The notes under the pieces are model-generated. The model did no database searches and had not been told where the DNA came from. It was given only the letters and a program-made list of their open reading frames with translations. 64,000 nucleotides of DNA from Sva-25 sp037385685 (GTDB taxonomy: Bacteria > Pseudomonadota > Gammaproteobacteria > Chromatiales > Chromatiaceae). Shown here piece by piece: positions 1-8,566 of the stretch. Made by a program: the position numbers and the translations under genes. Numbering within the stretch: position 1 is the first letter of the stretch; every line of letters begins with the position of its first letter. Where the stretch lies: positions 62,001 to 126,000 of the forward strand of contig JARRMW010000001.1 of NCBI GenBank assembly GCA_037385685.1. The letters are read 5' to 3'.

Positions 1-127
1 GGAGAACGTCTGTTTCAGGCAGATCGGACTCAAGGTATGACCAGGCAGCAATGACAGTGACACCTGTGAGCAGCATGGCTGTGAGCATCAATGCTGCGAG
101 ATAGTTGAGTACCCGGAACAGTAGCAT
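1..127 (-). CDS. mrcA: Penicillin-binding protein 1A, N-terminal fragment
   Basis: Only the first 42 codons are in the window; the gene runs off the left edge. The translation shows a short cytoplasmic start, a hydrophobic span at about residues 7-27 and then a YLES-x-LPETDVL segment. PBP1A proteins have the same pattern after their membrane anchor (YIEP-x-LPDVATL in E. coli). The family are bifunctional glycosyltransferase/transpeptidases that build peptidoglycan in the periplasm. ATG at 127 is the first good start. The gene is divergent from rplM. The family call rests on the anchor and the LP motif alone, so it is probable rather than certain. Confidence 0.65.
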   Translation of the reverse strand, partial: MLLFRVLNYLAALMLTAMLLTGVTVIAAWSYLESDLPETDVL

Positions 128-433
128 CTTGAAAACGAGTCGCGTTGCGCCCGGGCGGCAATCCAGGCTTTTCAGGTAACAGGGGCGGCAATTGTCGCAC
201 ATGCGTCGTCAGTTAGAAACATCCCCGGCTCCGGGGAAACCGATAGCCGGCGACCTGTGGCAGGAGCCCGTAGCTCGATTTCTTCCGAGTATCCGGGGAA
301 CTCCGCCAAAGCGGGAATCGCCGGATTGCCACTTGCCATGCGCCGATCAATCCGTTAATATTCGCGCCCTTTCTCGCTATATGCGAAGAACTGGTTAATT
401 GATCATTATTAAACACTTTCAGGGTCTGGACGG
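128..433. other. Intergenic region between mrcA and rplM
   Basis: This 306-base divergent gap holds the candidate rplM promoter (333-361) and a CCCCGG-CT-CCGGGG hairpin at 223-236. A 68-codon open frame at 192-398 has no recognisable product and no ribosome binding site, and I do not call it. Most of the rest is unexplained leader sequence. Confidence 0.6.
333..361 (+). promoter_or_regulatory. Candidate sigma-70 promoter for rplM-rpsI
   Basis: TTGCCA (333-338, 5/6 to consensus), a 17-base spacer and TAATAT (356-361, 4/6). This predicts transcription from about 368 and a leader of about 65 bases before rplM. Sequence match only. Confidence 0.45.
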
Positions 434-862
434 ATGACAACCGTAAGCACAAAACCTGCAGACGTGCGTCGCGACTGGTATGTTGTTGATGCAGATGGCA
501 AAACACTTGGCCGCCTCGCGACCGAGATCGCCCGTCGCCTGCGCGGCAAGCACAAGCCGGAATACACGCCTCACGTCGACACGGGAGATTACATTGTCGT
601 CATCAACGCGGAAAAAATTCGCGTTACGGGCAACAAGTTGCAGCAGAAGATGTACCATCACCACACCGGCTACATCGGCAATCTCAAATCCATCTCCCTG
701 GAAAAGCAGCTTCAGAAGGCTCCGGAGCGCGTCATCGAGACCGCCGTACGCGGCATGATGCCGAAAAACAAGCTCGGTCGGGCAATGTTCAAGAAACTGC
801 GTGTCTACGCAGGCAGCGAGCATCAGCACACCGCCCAGCAGCCGATCGCCCTCGACATCTGA
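434..862 (+). CDS. rplM: 50S ribosomal protein L13
   Basis: L13 is an early-assembling protein of the large ribosomal subunit. The 142-residue product has the length normal for bacterial L13. It carries the family core, including the segments VDADGKTLGRLAT near the N-terminus, HVDTGDYIVV around residues 47-56, and VRGMMPKNKLGR before the C-terminal AGSEHQH stretch. It starts 14 bases or so after a GGTCTGGACGG purine-rich stretch. It is followed 14 bases later by rpsI, the universal bacterial L13-S9 operon order, and both genes end at the intrinsic terminator at about 1300. Confidence 0.98.
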   Translation: MTTVSTKPADVRRDWYVVDADGKTLGRLATEIARRLRGKHKPEYTPHVDTGDYIVVINAEKIRVTGNKLQQKMYHHHTGYIGNLKSISLEKQLQKAPERVIETAVRGMMPKNKLGRAMFKKLRVYAGSEHQHTAQQPIALDI

Positions 863-876
863 TCAGGACTGAACAC

Positions 877-1269
877 ATGGCACAAGCACACAACTACGGA
901 ACGGGCCGCCGCAAGACTTCGGCAGCACGTGTTTTCCTCAAGCCCGGCAATGGTGACATCACCATTAACGGCCGCACCATCGAAAACTTCTTCGGCCGCG
1001 AAACCTCGCGCATGATCGTTCGCCAGCCGCTCGAACTGACCGAGATGAGTGACAAGGTCGACGTCACCATCACCGTTCGCGGTGGTGGCCCGAACGGCCA
1101 GGCAGGCGCCATTCGCCATGGTATCGCCCGCGCACTGGTCGATCACAATGAAGAGCTGCGCTCACCGCTGCGCAAGGCCGGTTTCCTGACCCGTGACGCC
1201 CGCATGGTTGAACGCAAAAAGGTCGGCCTGCACAAGGCTCGCAAGCGTCCCCAGTTCTCCAAGCGTTAA
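877..1269 (+). CDS. rpsI: 30S ribosomal protein S9
   Basis: S9 sits in the head of the small subunit, and its C-terminal tail reaches the P-site tRNA. The 130-residue product has the family N-terminal YGTGRRKTSAARVF, the central GGGPNGQAGAIRHGIARAL segment and the basic C-terminus KARKRPQFSKR, whose final SKR is typical. It is second in the rplM-rpsI operon. In many beta- and gammaproteobacteria petABC follows directly. Here about 11 kb of other genes lies between. Confidence 0.98.
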   Translation: MAQAHNYGTGRRKTSAARVFLKPGNGDITINGRTIENFFGRETSRMIVRQPLELTEMSDKVDVTITVRGGGPNGQAGAIRHGIARALVDHNEELRSPLRKAGFLTRDARMVERKKVGLHKARKRPQFSKR

Positions 1270-1296
1270 TCGCGCGCCCGGGACTGTCATCCCGGC

Positions 1297-1326
1297 AAAA
1301 AACCCCGGCTACATGCCGGGGTTTTT
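1297..1326 (+). terminator. Intrinsic terminator of rplM-rpsI
   Basis: ACCCCGGC stem with a CATGCCGGGGT partner and a flanking run of T. The A-run on the other side suggests it also stops transcription from the facing minus-strand gene. Confidence 0.9.
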
Positions 1327-1351
1327 GTTTGTGTACGATGGCCAGGGCGTT

Positions 1352-1708
1352 CTACAGCAGGTGCTTTCCGTCAAAGACGGCAACCTCCATCTCCAGAGGA
1401 GCCAGTGCATCGATGCACCCGAGGTTCACTCGCAGTTTTCCGGGGAAACGTGCAGTTTCATGAAAGGGGTAGATGCCGCAGCGATTACAGAAGTAGTGCT
1501 TCGCTGTCCTGTCGCCGAACTGGTAAAGGACAAGGGCATCATCCTCAACCTCGATATTCAGCTCCTGCCAGTCGTAAACACCCGGGGACATCACCGCGCC
1601 CTTGCGTACGCAGATGGAACAGTTACAGCGCAGCCCTGAAGTGATCGGGTCGCTGTCGAATGCAAATCTCACTGAACCACAATGGCACCGGCCTGCGTAA
1701 TGTGTCAT
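1352..1708 (-). CDS. GFA-family zinc-binding protein
   Basis: The protein belongs to the Gfa/CENP-V family, named for an enzyme proposed to promote glutathione-formaldehyde adduct formation. Most members, including this one, have no proven substrate. The 118 residues carry the structural cysteines CHCGS (8-12), CNCSIC (28-33) and CNRCGIYPFH (74-83), which form the family zinc sites. I chose ATG 1708 because a GGAAG/AGAG ribosome site precedes it and the family motif begins seven residues later; a longer frame to 1783 adds only unconserved residues. It is transcribed towards rpsI, and the hairpin at 1297-1326 may serve as its terminator too. Confidence 0.85.
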   Translation of the reverse strand: MTHYAGRCHCGSVRFAFDSDPITSGLRCNCSICVRKGAVMSPGVYDWQELNIEVEDDALVLYQFGDRTAKHYFCNRCGIYPFHETARFPGKLRVNLGCIDALAPLEMEVAVFDGKHLL

Positions 1709-1822
1709 GACTGTTTCTCTTCCTTCCGGAACAGCATCAAGCATAGCACCCGCAGACATGCTCGGTGACAAGCTGTTCGGCACGGGTTAGCATGAAGGCC
1801 CCGCAAACAGCAATAGAACAAG

Positions 1823-2707
1823 ATGCAGCATCAGTACCAGCTCGTCCTGCAGCACCCCTGGCAATTCATTCTCCAGGTCTTCAGGGGGTTTCGTGCAAGC
1901 CAGGGGCTCTTGCTGGCAGGCGCTGTCGCCTACTATGCGCTGCTATCGATCATTCCGCTGATCACGCTGATCTTGCTGATCCTGTCGCAATTCATCGATT
2001 ATCACCAGCTGCTCGAGACACTGCAGCAGAATATCGCCGTCGTGCTGCCAACCCATGCCGAGGTCATCACGCAACAGATGGCGGCCCTCCTCGAGAACCG
2101 CGGCATCATCAGCTGGCTCATGGTCGTCGTGCTGCTCTTCTTCAGTTCGCTGGCCTTCACTGTTGTCGAGAATGCGATGAGCTTCATCTTTTTCCATCGC
2201 GTCCAGATTCATCGGCGCCATTTTCTGGTCTCGGCAATACTGCCTTACGCCTATATTCTCGTGCTCGGTCTGGGTTTCCTGCTGATGTCCCTGATCGCCG
2301 GCGCGCTCTATGCGATCGAGGGCACCCAGATCAATCTTCTGGGCGTCGAATTCACGCTTGAGGGTATCTCCCGTTTCATGCTTTACGTCATTGGCCTTGC
2401 CGGCCAAATCCTGATTCTCACCTCTTTTTATCTCGTCATGCCACTCGGCAAACTCTCCTTCCGGCATGCACTGATCGGTGGCGTTACGGCAGGTCTGCTA
2501 TGGGAAGTGGTGAGACATGTGCTGGTGTGGTACTTCTCGACCCTGTCGGTCGTCAGCCTGGTATACGGCTCACTCGCGACGGCGATCGTCTTCCTGCTGA
2601 GTCTGGAGATAGCCGGACTGATCCTGCTCTTCGGTGCACAGGTTATCGCCGAATACGAGCGCTTCACCCTTGAAAGTCGTCCTGAAGCCGGGGAAATTCA
2701 GAACTGA
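1823..2707 (+). CDS. yihY: YihY/BrkB-family inner membrane protein
   Basis: This is a 294-residue polytopic membrane protein, close to the length of E. coli YihY (UPF0761). The N-terminus has the family pattern GFRASQGLLLAGAVAYYALLS at residues 24-45, and several further hydrophobic spans extend to about residue 285. The family was once called ribonuclease BN by mistake; its true role is unknown, and a transport or envelope function is only suspected. The end overlaps the end of convergent bioD by 10 bases. Confidence 0.85.
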   Translation: MQHQYQLVLQHPWQFILQVFRGFRASQGLLLAGAVAYYALLSIIPLITLILLILSQFIDYHQLLETLQQNIAVVLPTHAEVITQQMAALLENRGIISWLMVVVLLFFSSLAFTVVENAMSFIFFHRVQIHRRHFLVSAILPYAYILVLGLGFLLMSLIAGALYAIEGTQINLLGVEFTLEGISRFMLYVIGLAGQILILTSFYLVMPLGKLSFRHALIGGVTAGLLWEVVRHVLVWYFSTLSVVSLVYGSLATAIVFLLSLEIAGLILLFGAQVIAEYERFTLESRPEAGEIQN

Positions 2708-3354
2708 AGCGTGAATGCCTCGCTGAACACCTGTTGCCCGTGGTGAATGCTTCCCAGCATCGGTGATCCGATACGGTTCATGATCGCCTCGATGACAGCC
2801 TGCTCCTCATCAACGGCCGTATCGACCCGGTTGGCGACCCACCCTGCCAGTTCAAGACCACGCGCCCTGACGGCATCCGCTGTCAGCAGCGCATGATTGA
2901 TGCAACCCAGACGAATGCCCACGACGAGGATCACGGGAAGCCCCAGCACCGCTGCCAGATCGGGCATGCCTGTATCTTCACTGAGCGGCACCTCCCAGCC
3001 TCCTACACCCTCGACGACGATGCAGTCGACCCGGCTGCGGATGGCATCGAAACTGTCGAGGATCGTTTTCATTTCGATCATGGCACCGGCTTTTGCAGCT
3101 GCAATGTGCGGCGCAATCGGCGGTTCGAAACTGTAAGGATTGACAAGCTCATAAGGCAATTCAGGGACTGATGCCTCGAGAATGCGCAAGGCGTCGTCGT
3201 TACGCAGGCCATCCGGCGTGCGCTCGCAGCCAGAAGCGATCGGCTTCATGCCCGCTGTCTGCAGACCGCGCTCATTGAGATAGTGCAGCAAGCCAACCGT
3301 GACAAATGTCTTGCCGACGCCGGTATCTGTCCCAGTGATAAACCAGCCTTTCAT
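2698..3354 (-). CDS. bioD: Dethiobiotin synthetase
   Basis: BioD closes the ureido ring of biotin by ATP-dependent carboxylation of 7,8-diaminopelargonate. The 218-residue product has the P-loop GTDTGVGKT at residues 8-16 and the family GVGGWEVPLSED segment in the middle. It starts at an ATGA overlap with the stop of upstream ycaO, so the two are probably translated together. The other bio genes (B, F, H, C) are in a separate minus-strand operon upstream. bioA is not in this window. Confidence 0.95.
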   Translation of the reverse strand: MKGWFITGTDTGVGKTFVTVGLLHYLNERGLQTAGMKPIASGCERTPDGLRNDDALRILEASVPELPYELVNPYSFEPPIAPHIAAAKAGAMIEMKTILDSFDAIRSRVDCIVVEGVGGWEVPLSEDTGMPDLAAVLGLPVILVVGIRLGCINHALLTADAVRARGLELAGWVANRVDTAVDEEQAVIEAIMNRIGSPMLGSIHHGQQVFSEAFTLQF

Positions 3355-5075
3355 ATCCTTGCCCTCCGGGCAGTTACCCGTCGATACACAACAAACAACT
3401 GCTGATGGCTCTGACTGAGGACAGTCCCCTCCGAGAGGTCGAGCCCGTCAAACAGCTTCTTTCCGAAATAGAGATCGACCGCCCTGCGGTAAGATGACTC
3501 GCCGAACATCGCCACCAGGATCTGCTCATACTGCTCCCAAACCTCGCCATCCTGATCCAGTCTCAGCATGTGCAGGAGGCACTCATAGCCACGCATGCGA
3601 CCACCGCGAAGATCACCAAAATCACACAGCCAGTCAAGCCATTGGACAGCCTCCTGCCTTCTGCCCGTCCCAAGCAATAGCAGGGCCTTGAGCTCGCCGA
3701 CGCGCAGTGTCGCCAGTGCGCTCCCGGGATCGGCAGCCAGGCCGATAAACTCGTGTACCGTCAGATGCTCGTCGATATCACCGGCCTCCAGTCTCTCCAG
3801 CAGGGCTGCCAGTTCGCCAGTGGCCAGCGAGGGCAGATGCAACAAGGCATCGCGAAAGGAGAGACCGCTGTTGTTGTTATTCCAGAGCAGTTCGTCGACA
3901 GGATAGATCTCGGACATGCCGGGAACGATCACGCGACAGCAATAGACCCCAAACGCCTCGTAATCAGCAATGTAAACATCACGCCCTTCACCGTGAATGA
4001 TCTCCTGCAATGCGGCAAGTTCGTCACCAGTGTCACCCGCAGTGTTCCAGTCATGGAAGTCGAAATCCGCCTGGCGCGAGAAGAAAGACCAGGGCAAGAG
4101 TCCGGAAGAATCGATGAAGTGGGTCTCGAGATTATTCGGATGCGCGACCTCGTCTTGATCGACCGATGGTTGTGCGAAGCCTTCAAGCGCATCGAGGCCG
4201 CGGCCCTGCAACAGTTCGGTGACCGCGCGTTCCAGAGCCACCTCGAACTTGGGATGCGCACCGAAACTCGCATAGCAACCGCCATCATTCGGGTTGATCA
4301 GGGTGACATTGACAACCGGGTAGCGGCCTCCGAGGGAGGCATCCCTGAGCAAGAGCTTGAAGCCCGCCTGCTCGAGTTCCGTAACGGCTGCGAGGATTCG
4401 GGGAAATCGTGCCAGGCGTGCACCGGGAATTTCCGGGAGACAAAGACCTTCGGCAATAACCCTGAACTTGATGCTACGCTCGAGGATCTCGGACAGGGCC
4501 TGAACACGCGCCTCGTGACGATTGTTGCCGGCCGACATGCCATTGCTGACATAGAGATTGGCGATCAGGTTGACCGGAAACCAGACTGTTTTGCCATCCC
4601 GCTGACGTTCAAAGGGCAGTGCGCACACTGCATCGGTCCGCGCGCTGTTTCTCTCGACGAGCCGTGCAGGATCGAGTTCGCCATCAGGATCATAGAAGTC
4701 GCGCAAGCCAGCGTCTGCCAACATCTCATCCGGCCAGGTCCGCCCGGATATCCCGAACCAGCGTTCGTCAGGATAATGCGAAAAGGTCACTGCCTCACCG
4801 AGATAGTAGTCAGCGAAGAAATAGTTGGTTGCGAGGCGCTCGTGAAATTCGCCAAGCGCGCTGGCCAGTGCAGCCTTGCGCGATACGCCCTTGCCATTCG
4901 TGAATAGCAGCGGGCAGTTACGATCACGGACATGCACGGACCAGACATTGGCGACCGGGTTGTTCCAGTGCACTTCCTCTATATCGAAGCCGGCATCGGC
5001 CAGAAGTGCCTGCATACGCGCAATACTCTCCTCGAGCGCGCAGTCCTTGCCGGTTATGAACGTCTGTTCCGACAT
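3351..5075 (-). CDS. ycaO: YcaO-type protein (RimO accessory / cyclodehydratase family)
   Basis: The 574-residue product closely resembles E. coli YcaO (586 residues). The N-terminus has the same FITGKDCALEESIARMQALL and NPVANVWSVHVRD pattern, followed by FTNGKGVSRKAALASALGE, the start of the YcaO ATP-binding domain. The C-terminal third looks alpha-helical and TPR-like, as in E. coli. YcaO proteins use ATP to activate backbone amides. The E. coli protein helps RimO methylthiolate ribosomal protein S12. I start it at ATG 5075, which aligns with E. coli; the open frame to 5240 has no family residues. No rimO is nearby. The overlap with bioD is discussed in the findings. Confidence 0.9.
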   Translation of the reverse strand: MSEQTFITGKDCALEESIARMQALLADAGFDIEEVHWNNPVANVWSVHVRDRNCPLLFTNGKGVSRKAALASALGEFHERLATNYFFADYYLGEAVTFSHYPDERWFGISGRTWPDEMLADAGLRDFYDPDGELDPARLVERNSARTDAVCALPFERQRDGKTVWFPVNLIANLYVSNGMSAGNNRHEARVQALSEILERSIKFRVIAEGLCLPEIPGARLARFPRILAAVTELEQAGFKLLLRDASLGGRYPVVNVTLINPNDGGCYASFGAHPKFEVALERAVTELLQGRGLDALEGFAQPSVDQDEVAHPNNLETHFIDSSGLLPWSFFSRQADFDFHDWNTAGDTGDELAALQEIIHGEGRDVYIADYEAFGVYCCRVIVPGMSEIYPVDELLWNNNNSGLSFRDALLHLPSLATGELAALLERLEAGDIDEHLTVHEFIGLAADPGSALATLRVGELKALLLLGTGRRQEAVQWLDWLCDFGDLRGGRMRGYECLLHMLRLDQDGEVWEQYEQILVAMFGESSYRRAVDLYFGKKLFDGLDLSEGTVLSQSHQQLFVVYRRVTARRARI

Positions 5076-5274
5076 CTGATGGCCTGTCAAAAGCAGGCAT
5101 TCTAGCAGGATGACCGCTTGCACATCCCGGCATCCTCCCGGCAGTAACGCGCACATGCGCCATGAACCTGTGCCATTTTCCGACAGACAGACGAGACAAT
5201 CTCCTATAGGCCACCCTGACAGGCAGGGATATTCTTTCACTCAGACGTTTCCCTCTCTTTGAAAGCGATCTGAC

Positions 5275-5763
5275 ATGAAAAACCCCGATTTTACGGCTCC
5301 GGGGATTCACGCACCGAACGGGGCTGGCGTTGAGAGAGACAGTGACGGCACCATGAGCGAGAGTCGCCGGGCAGGATCGAAAAGTGGATCACGCGATAGC
5401 CTCGACAGGAGTCTGCAGCGAAGGAAACTGGAGTCCCGGCTCATGAAACGCCAGTCGCTTGACACGCTCAGGGAGATCAAGAGCGCCTTGCTGGTGGATC
5501 TCATGGAGAAAGTCCTTCCGCCCTGGTTACGGCAACGCTGGATCGGGATGCTCGTGGAAATCGACTTCGACAGGAATGACACCCCTGAAAACATCGATCG
5601 ACTCTGCCGTGAATGCCAGGCTGCACGCGGGATGCTGCTTCGGATCATGCCGGGCCAGGGCCCTGAAAATCGCGACAAGGCGGATAACCAGCTGGTTACA
5701 CTGGCTAACGGGTTCAACAACCTCGCAAACCAGTGGTGGATCTATACGAGCATATCCGAGTGA
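5275..5763 (+). CDS. Hypothetical protein
   Basis: I do not recognise this 162-residue protein. The first 55 or so residues are polar and basic, probably disordered. The rest (about 63-160) is predicted helical, with the segments LLVDLMEKVLPPWLRQRW and GFNNLANQWWIY. It has no signal peptide or membrane span. The start is uncertain: ATG 5353 (MSESRRAG) would give 136 residues and would leave a CCCCG...CGGGG hairpin near 5282-5303 in the leader. It lies alone on the plus strand between ycaO and the bio operon. Confidence 0.6.
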   Translation: MKNPDFTAPGIHAPNGAGVERDSDGTMSESRRAGSKSGSRDSLDRSLQRRKLESRLMKRQSLDTLREIKSALLVDLMEKVLPPWLRQRWIGMLVEIDFDRNDTPENIDRLCRECQAARGMLLRIMPGQGPENRDKADNQLVTLANGFNNLANQWWIYTSISE

Positions 5764-5796
5764 TGTCCTCACCAGCGCTGTATGGCTGAAGAGTTC

Positions 5797-6651
5797 TCAG
5801 GCCTGTTTCTGACGCACTATCTTGTCGATGGCGATGCGTGTCACTCCCTCTTCATCCTGTCCCTGCTCAGGCGCCCACGCATGTCCGTAGACCACTTCCC
5901 AGGTTGAAGGCAGCCTCCCTTCCACCCGAAATTGCTCGTAAGCCCGCATGAAGCGCTCCATGCGCTGTTTTCCAGTCAACCCGCGATGACGGCCTTCCAT
6001 GGCGTTATGTGCACCGATCCCCTTGATATCCCGCATCAACTGGCGCGCATTATGGTAAGTCATGGTGATAAATTCAGCGTCCATGACGGGCTCGGCGAAA
6101 CGGCTCTTCATGAGCATATCCCCGATATCATGCATGTCCAGGAAAGGTGAGACATGTGGTTTGCGGTCAACTTCCGACCATGCCTGGCGCAGTTCCTTGA
6201 GTGTGTCAGGCCCGAACGTCGAGAACATCAACAGCCCACCGGGCCTCAGGACTCGCCGCAAGTCACGCAAGGTGCCTTCAAGATCCGTGCACCATTGCAA
6301 TGCCAAATTGGAATAGATCAGGTCGACAGAGGCCGTCGCAAGCGGCAGTTGTTCGAGGTCGGCACAGACCGTCGCTGGCCGTCGTAAAAACCGTCCCCGC
6401 TTGCGCGCCTCGTGCAGCATCGGCAAGGCGAAGTCGAGGGCAATCACTCTCGCCTTGGGATAACGTTTAAGCAGAGCAGCCGTTGCCTCCCCTGTGCCTG
6501 CACCGGCATCGAGAATCGTGCGCGGCTGAAGCCTGACATAGTCAAGACGATCGTGCATGCGGCCGGCAATTTCACGTTGCAGCACGGCTGACGCATCATA
6601 ACTCGAGGCAGCCCTTGAAAAGGCAAGACGCGCCGCCTGCTTGTTGATCAT
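5797..6651 (-). CDS. bioC: Malonyl-[ACP] O-methyltransferase
   Basis: BioC methylates malonyl-ACP so that fatty acid synthesis can build the pimeloyl chain of biotin. The 284 residues hold a class I SAM-dependent methyltransferase fold with motif I ILDAGAGTGEA at 46-56, the acidic ALDFA strand that follows, and DLIYSNLALQW near 110. The start at ATG 6651 overlaps the bioH stop as ATGA and fits the family N-terminus (INK-x-AARLAFSRAASSYD). Longer frames to 6810 are upstream extension into bioH. Confidence 0.93.
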   Translation of the reverse strand: MINKQAARLAFSRAASSYDASAVLQREIAGRMHDRLDYVRLQPRTILDAGAGTGEATAALLKRYPKARVIALDFALPMLHEARKRGRFLRRPATVCADLEQLPLATASVDLIYSNLALQWCTDLEGTLRDLRRVLRPGGLLMFSTFGPDTLKELRQAWSEVDRKPHVSPFLDMHDIGDMLMKSRFAEPVMDAEFITMTYHNARQLMRDIKGIGAHNAMEGRHRGLTGKQRMERFMRAYEQFRVEGRLPSTWEVVYGHAWAPEQGQDEEGVTRIAIDKIVRQKQA

Positions 6652-7403
6652 GCCAGCGCCTCCAGTGCCTGCAGGCATTGCGCAGGATGAGAAAGAAAAG
6701 GCGCATGCCCTGCACCCGCGATCACATGCGTTCGCGCCTCCGGCTGCAACTGCCTGACATGATGCGCGGTTGCTGACGAAACAAGGGTATCCCTGTCTCC
6801 GTAGAGCCATAGCGAAGGAACCTGCAAGTCGGGCAACCGGGCACGCAGGTCCGTCTCAAGCAGGAGATCGAGCCCGGAGCGAAGCGCTGGCGAATCGGCT
6901 TGCGGTCGCTGACTGACAGCAGACTTCAACTGTTTGAGTGTCTCTCGCTCGTTATCGGCGCCGCGCACCTGCAAGCCGAGAAAACGCAGCATTGTACGTT
7001 CCGGGGAACTGAAGAGCTCCCCGGCAAAGTTTTGCAGCAAATCCGGGCGCATACCGCATTCCCATCCGGCAGTTCGCGTGAAGCGTGGCGTTCCTCCTGC
7101 AAGGATGAGTGCCCTGATCCGCTCCGGAGCCAGTGTCGCTGCAGCAAGGGTCGTGATGGCACCGAGCGACCAGCCGAGCCACACGGCACGGTGCGGAACG
7201 ACATCGAGCAGAGCGCCGGCCCAGTCATCGATGTCACCTTCAACGGGCTCACTCTCGCCATGCCCCGGCAGCTCGACGAGGATGACTTGCCACCCCTGCG
7301 CGAGTCGTGGCAGCAACGGCATCCAGACACCTGCATTCATGCCCCAGCCATGTAACAGAACGAGGGGACTGCCTTTGCCGAACGTCAAGGTGGCAAGACT
7401 CAT
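6648..7403 (-). CDS. bioH: Pimeloyl-[ACP] methyl ester esterase
   Basis: BioH removes the methyl group that BioC added, freeing pimeloyl-ACP for BioF. The 251-residue alpha/beta hydrolase has the oxyanion segment LLHGWG (16-21), the nucleophile elbow GWSLG with Ser79, an Asp in YGDRD and a His in GAGHAPFLSHP near the C-terminus. It overlaps bioF upstream (4 bases) and bioC downstream (ATGA). Its position between bioF and bioC supports the BioH assignment over other esterases. Confidence 0.93.
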   Translation of the reverse strand: MSLATLTFGKGSPLVLLHGWGMNAGVWMPLLPRLAQGWQVILVELPGHGESEPVEGDIDDWAGALLDVVPHRAVWLGWSLGAITTLAAATLAPERIRALILAGGTPRFTRTAGWECGMRPDLLQNFAGELFSSPERTMLRFLGLQVRGADNERETLKQLKSAVSQRPQADSPALRSGLDLLLETDLRARLPDLQVPSLWLYGDRDTLVSSATAHHVRQLQPEARTHVIAGAGHAPFLSHPAQCLQALEALA

Positions 7404-8566
7404 GCCGCAAACTCACGCTGGAGGATCGATAGTGCATCCAGCAGCCTGTCGACCTGTTCCTCGTCATGCGAGGCCGAGAATGTCACCCGCAGACGGGCCT
7501 GGCCAGCGGGTACGGTTGGCGGGCGAATCGCAGTGACGAGAAACCCGAGCTCCTCCAGACGGCGGCTCCAGGCAACGGCGGCATCTGCCTCGCCAAGCAG
7601 GATTGGCTGGATTGGCGTTCGACTCGGCATGAGCCTCAGTCCGATTTCGCCAGCACCGGCACGAAAACGCTCTATGAGTGATCGCAGCCGGTCGCGCCGC
7701 CATGACTCGTCACGCACGATGCCGAGAGAAACGCGTGTCGCCTCGGCCAGCGCGGCCGGCATGGCCGTTGTGTAGATATAGCTGCGCGCCTGCTGGATCA
7801 GGGTTTCTATCAGGACACCGGAACCGGCCACGAAAGCACCGGCAACCCCGAAGGCCTTGCCGAGCGTTCCCATCAGGACAGGAACCTCCTGTTGCGACAA
7901 TCCCGCCTGGTCGATGGAACCGCGACCTTCAGTGCCGAGCACCCCCAGACCGTGCGCATCGTCGACCACGAGCAGCGCATCTGTGCCTGCGCAAATCGAG
8001 GCCATCTCCGCGAGCAGTGCCAAGTCCCCGTCCATGCTGAAGACACCGTCGGTGACGACCATGCGCATGCCATCCGGGTGCAGATCGAGCTGCCGCTTCA
8101 GGGAGTCCATATCCACATGGCGGTAACGGTGCATCTGCGCAGTGCTCAGCAGGCCGGCATCGATCAGCGATGCATGATTGAGCTTGTCTTCGAACAGCTG
8201 ATCACCGCGCTCGAGCAGCCCCGTGATGATGCCGAGATTGGCCATATATCCGGTTGAGAAGAGCAACGCCCGCTCGCGCCCGAGCCAGTCAGCCAGCTCT
8301 TCCTCGAGCGCCTGATGGGCACTGCTGTGGCCATTCACAAGATGCGCTGCACCGCTCCCGCTGCCCCAGCGGTCAACGCCCTGCTTCAGGGCACTGGCAA
8401 TACGCACGTCATTCGCGAGCCCGAGATAATCATTCGAGCAGAAGACCGCCAGGGGCTTGCCGTCGATCTCCATCCGGGTGCCCTGGGGTGAACCGGCAAC
8501 ACGGCGTCGGCGATAGAGAGACTGCGCCCTGCGCGCTGCAAGACGCGCTGACCAGCGTTCTTCCAT
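7400..8566 (-). CDS. bioF: 8-amino-7-oxononanoate synthase
   Basis: BioF is a PLP enzyme that condenses pimeloyl-ACP with L-alanine. The 388 residues show the alpha-oxoamine synthase signatures FCSNDYLGLAN near residue 45, DDAHGLGVLG and the PLP-lysine segment GTLGKAFGVAGAF. I start at ATG 8566 (MEERWSARLAARRAQ), which aligns with E. coli BioF and touches the bioB stop as TGATG. An in-frame start at 8578 would add four residues. Confidence 0.96.
   Translation of the reverse strand: MEERWSARLAARRAQSLYRRRRVAGSPQGTRMEIDGKPLAVFCSNDYLGLANDVRIASALKQGVDRWGSGSGAAHLVNGHSSAHQALEEELADWLGRERALLFSTGYMANLGIITGLLERGDQLFEDKLNHASLIDAGLLSTAQMHRYRHVDMDSLKRQLDLHPDGMRMVVTDGVFSMDGDLALLAEMASICAGTDALLVVDDAHGLGVLGTEGRGSIDQAGLSQQEVPVLMGTLGKAFGVAGAFVAGSGVLIETLIQQARSYIYTTAMPAALAEATRVSLGIVRDESWRRDRLRSLIERFRAGAGEIGLRLMPSRTPIQPILLGEADAAVAWSRRLEELGFLVTAIRPPTVPAGQARLRVTFSASHDEEQVDRLLDALSILQREFAA

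Noticed and set aside
192..398. 68-codon open frame upstream of rplM
   Set aside because: No ribosome site or family resemblance, and it overlaps the promoter region.
399..412. FNR-like box (TTGATCATTATTAA, 9/10) before rplM
   Set aside because: It would lie downstream of the predicted promoter, in AT-rich sequence, before a ribosomal protein gene; likely chance.
3753..4907. Long plus-strand frame inside ycaO
   Set aside because: Antisense shadow of a well-supported gene.
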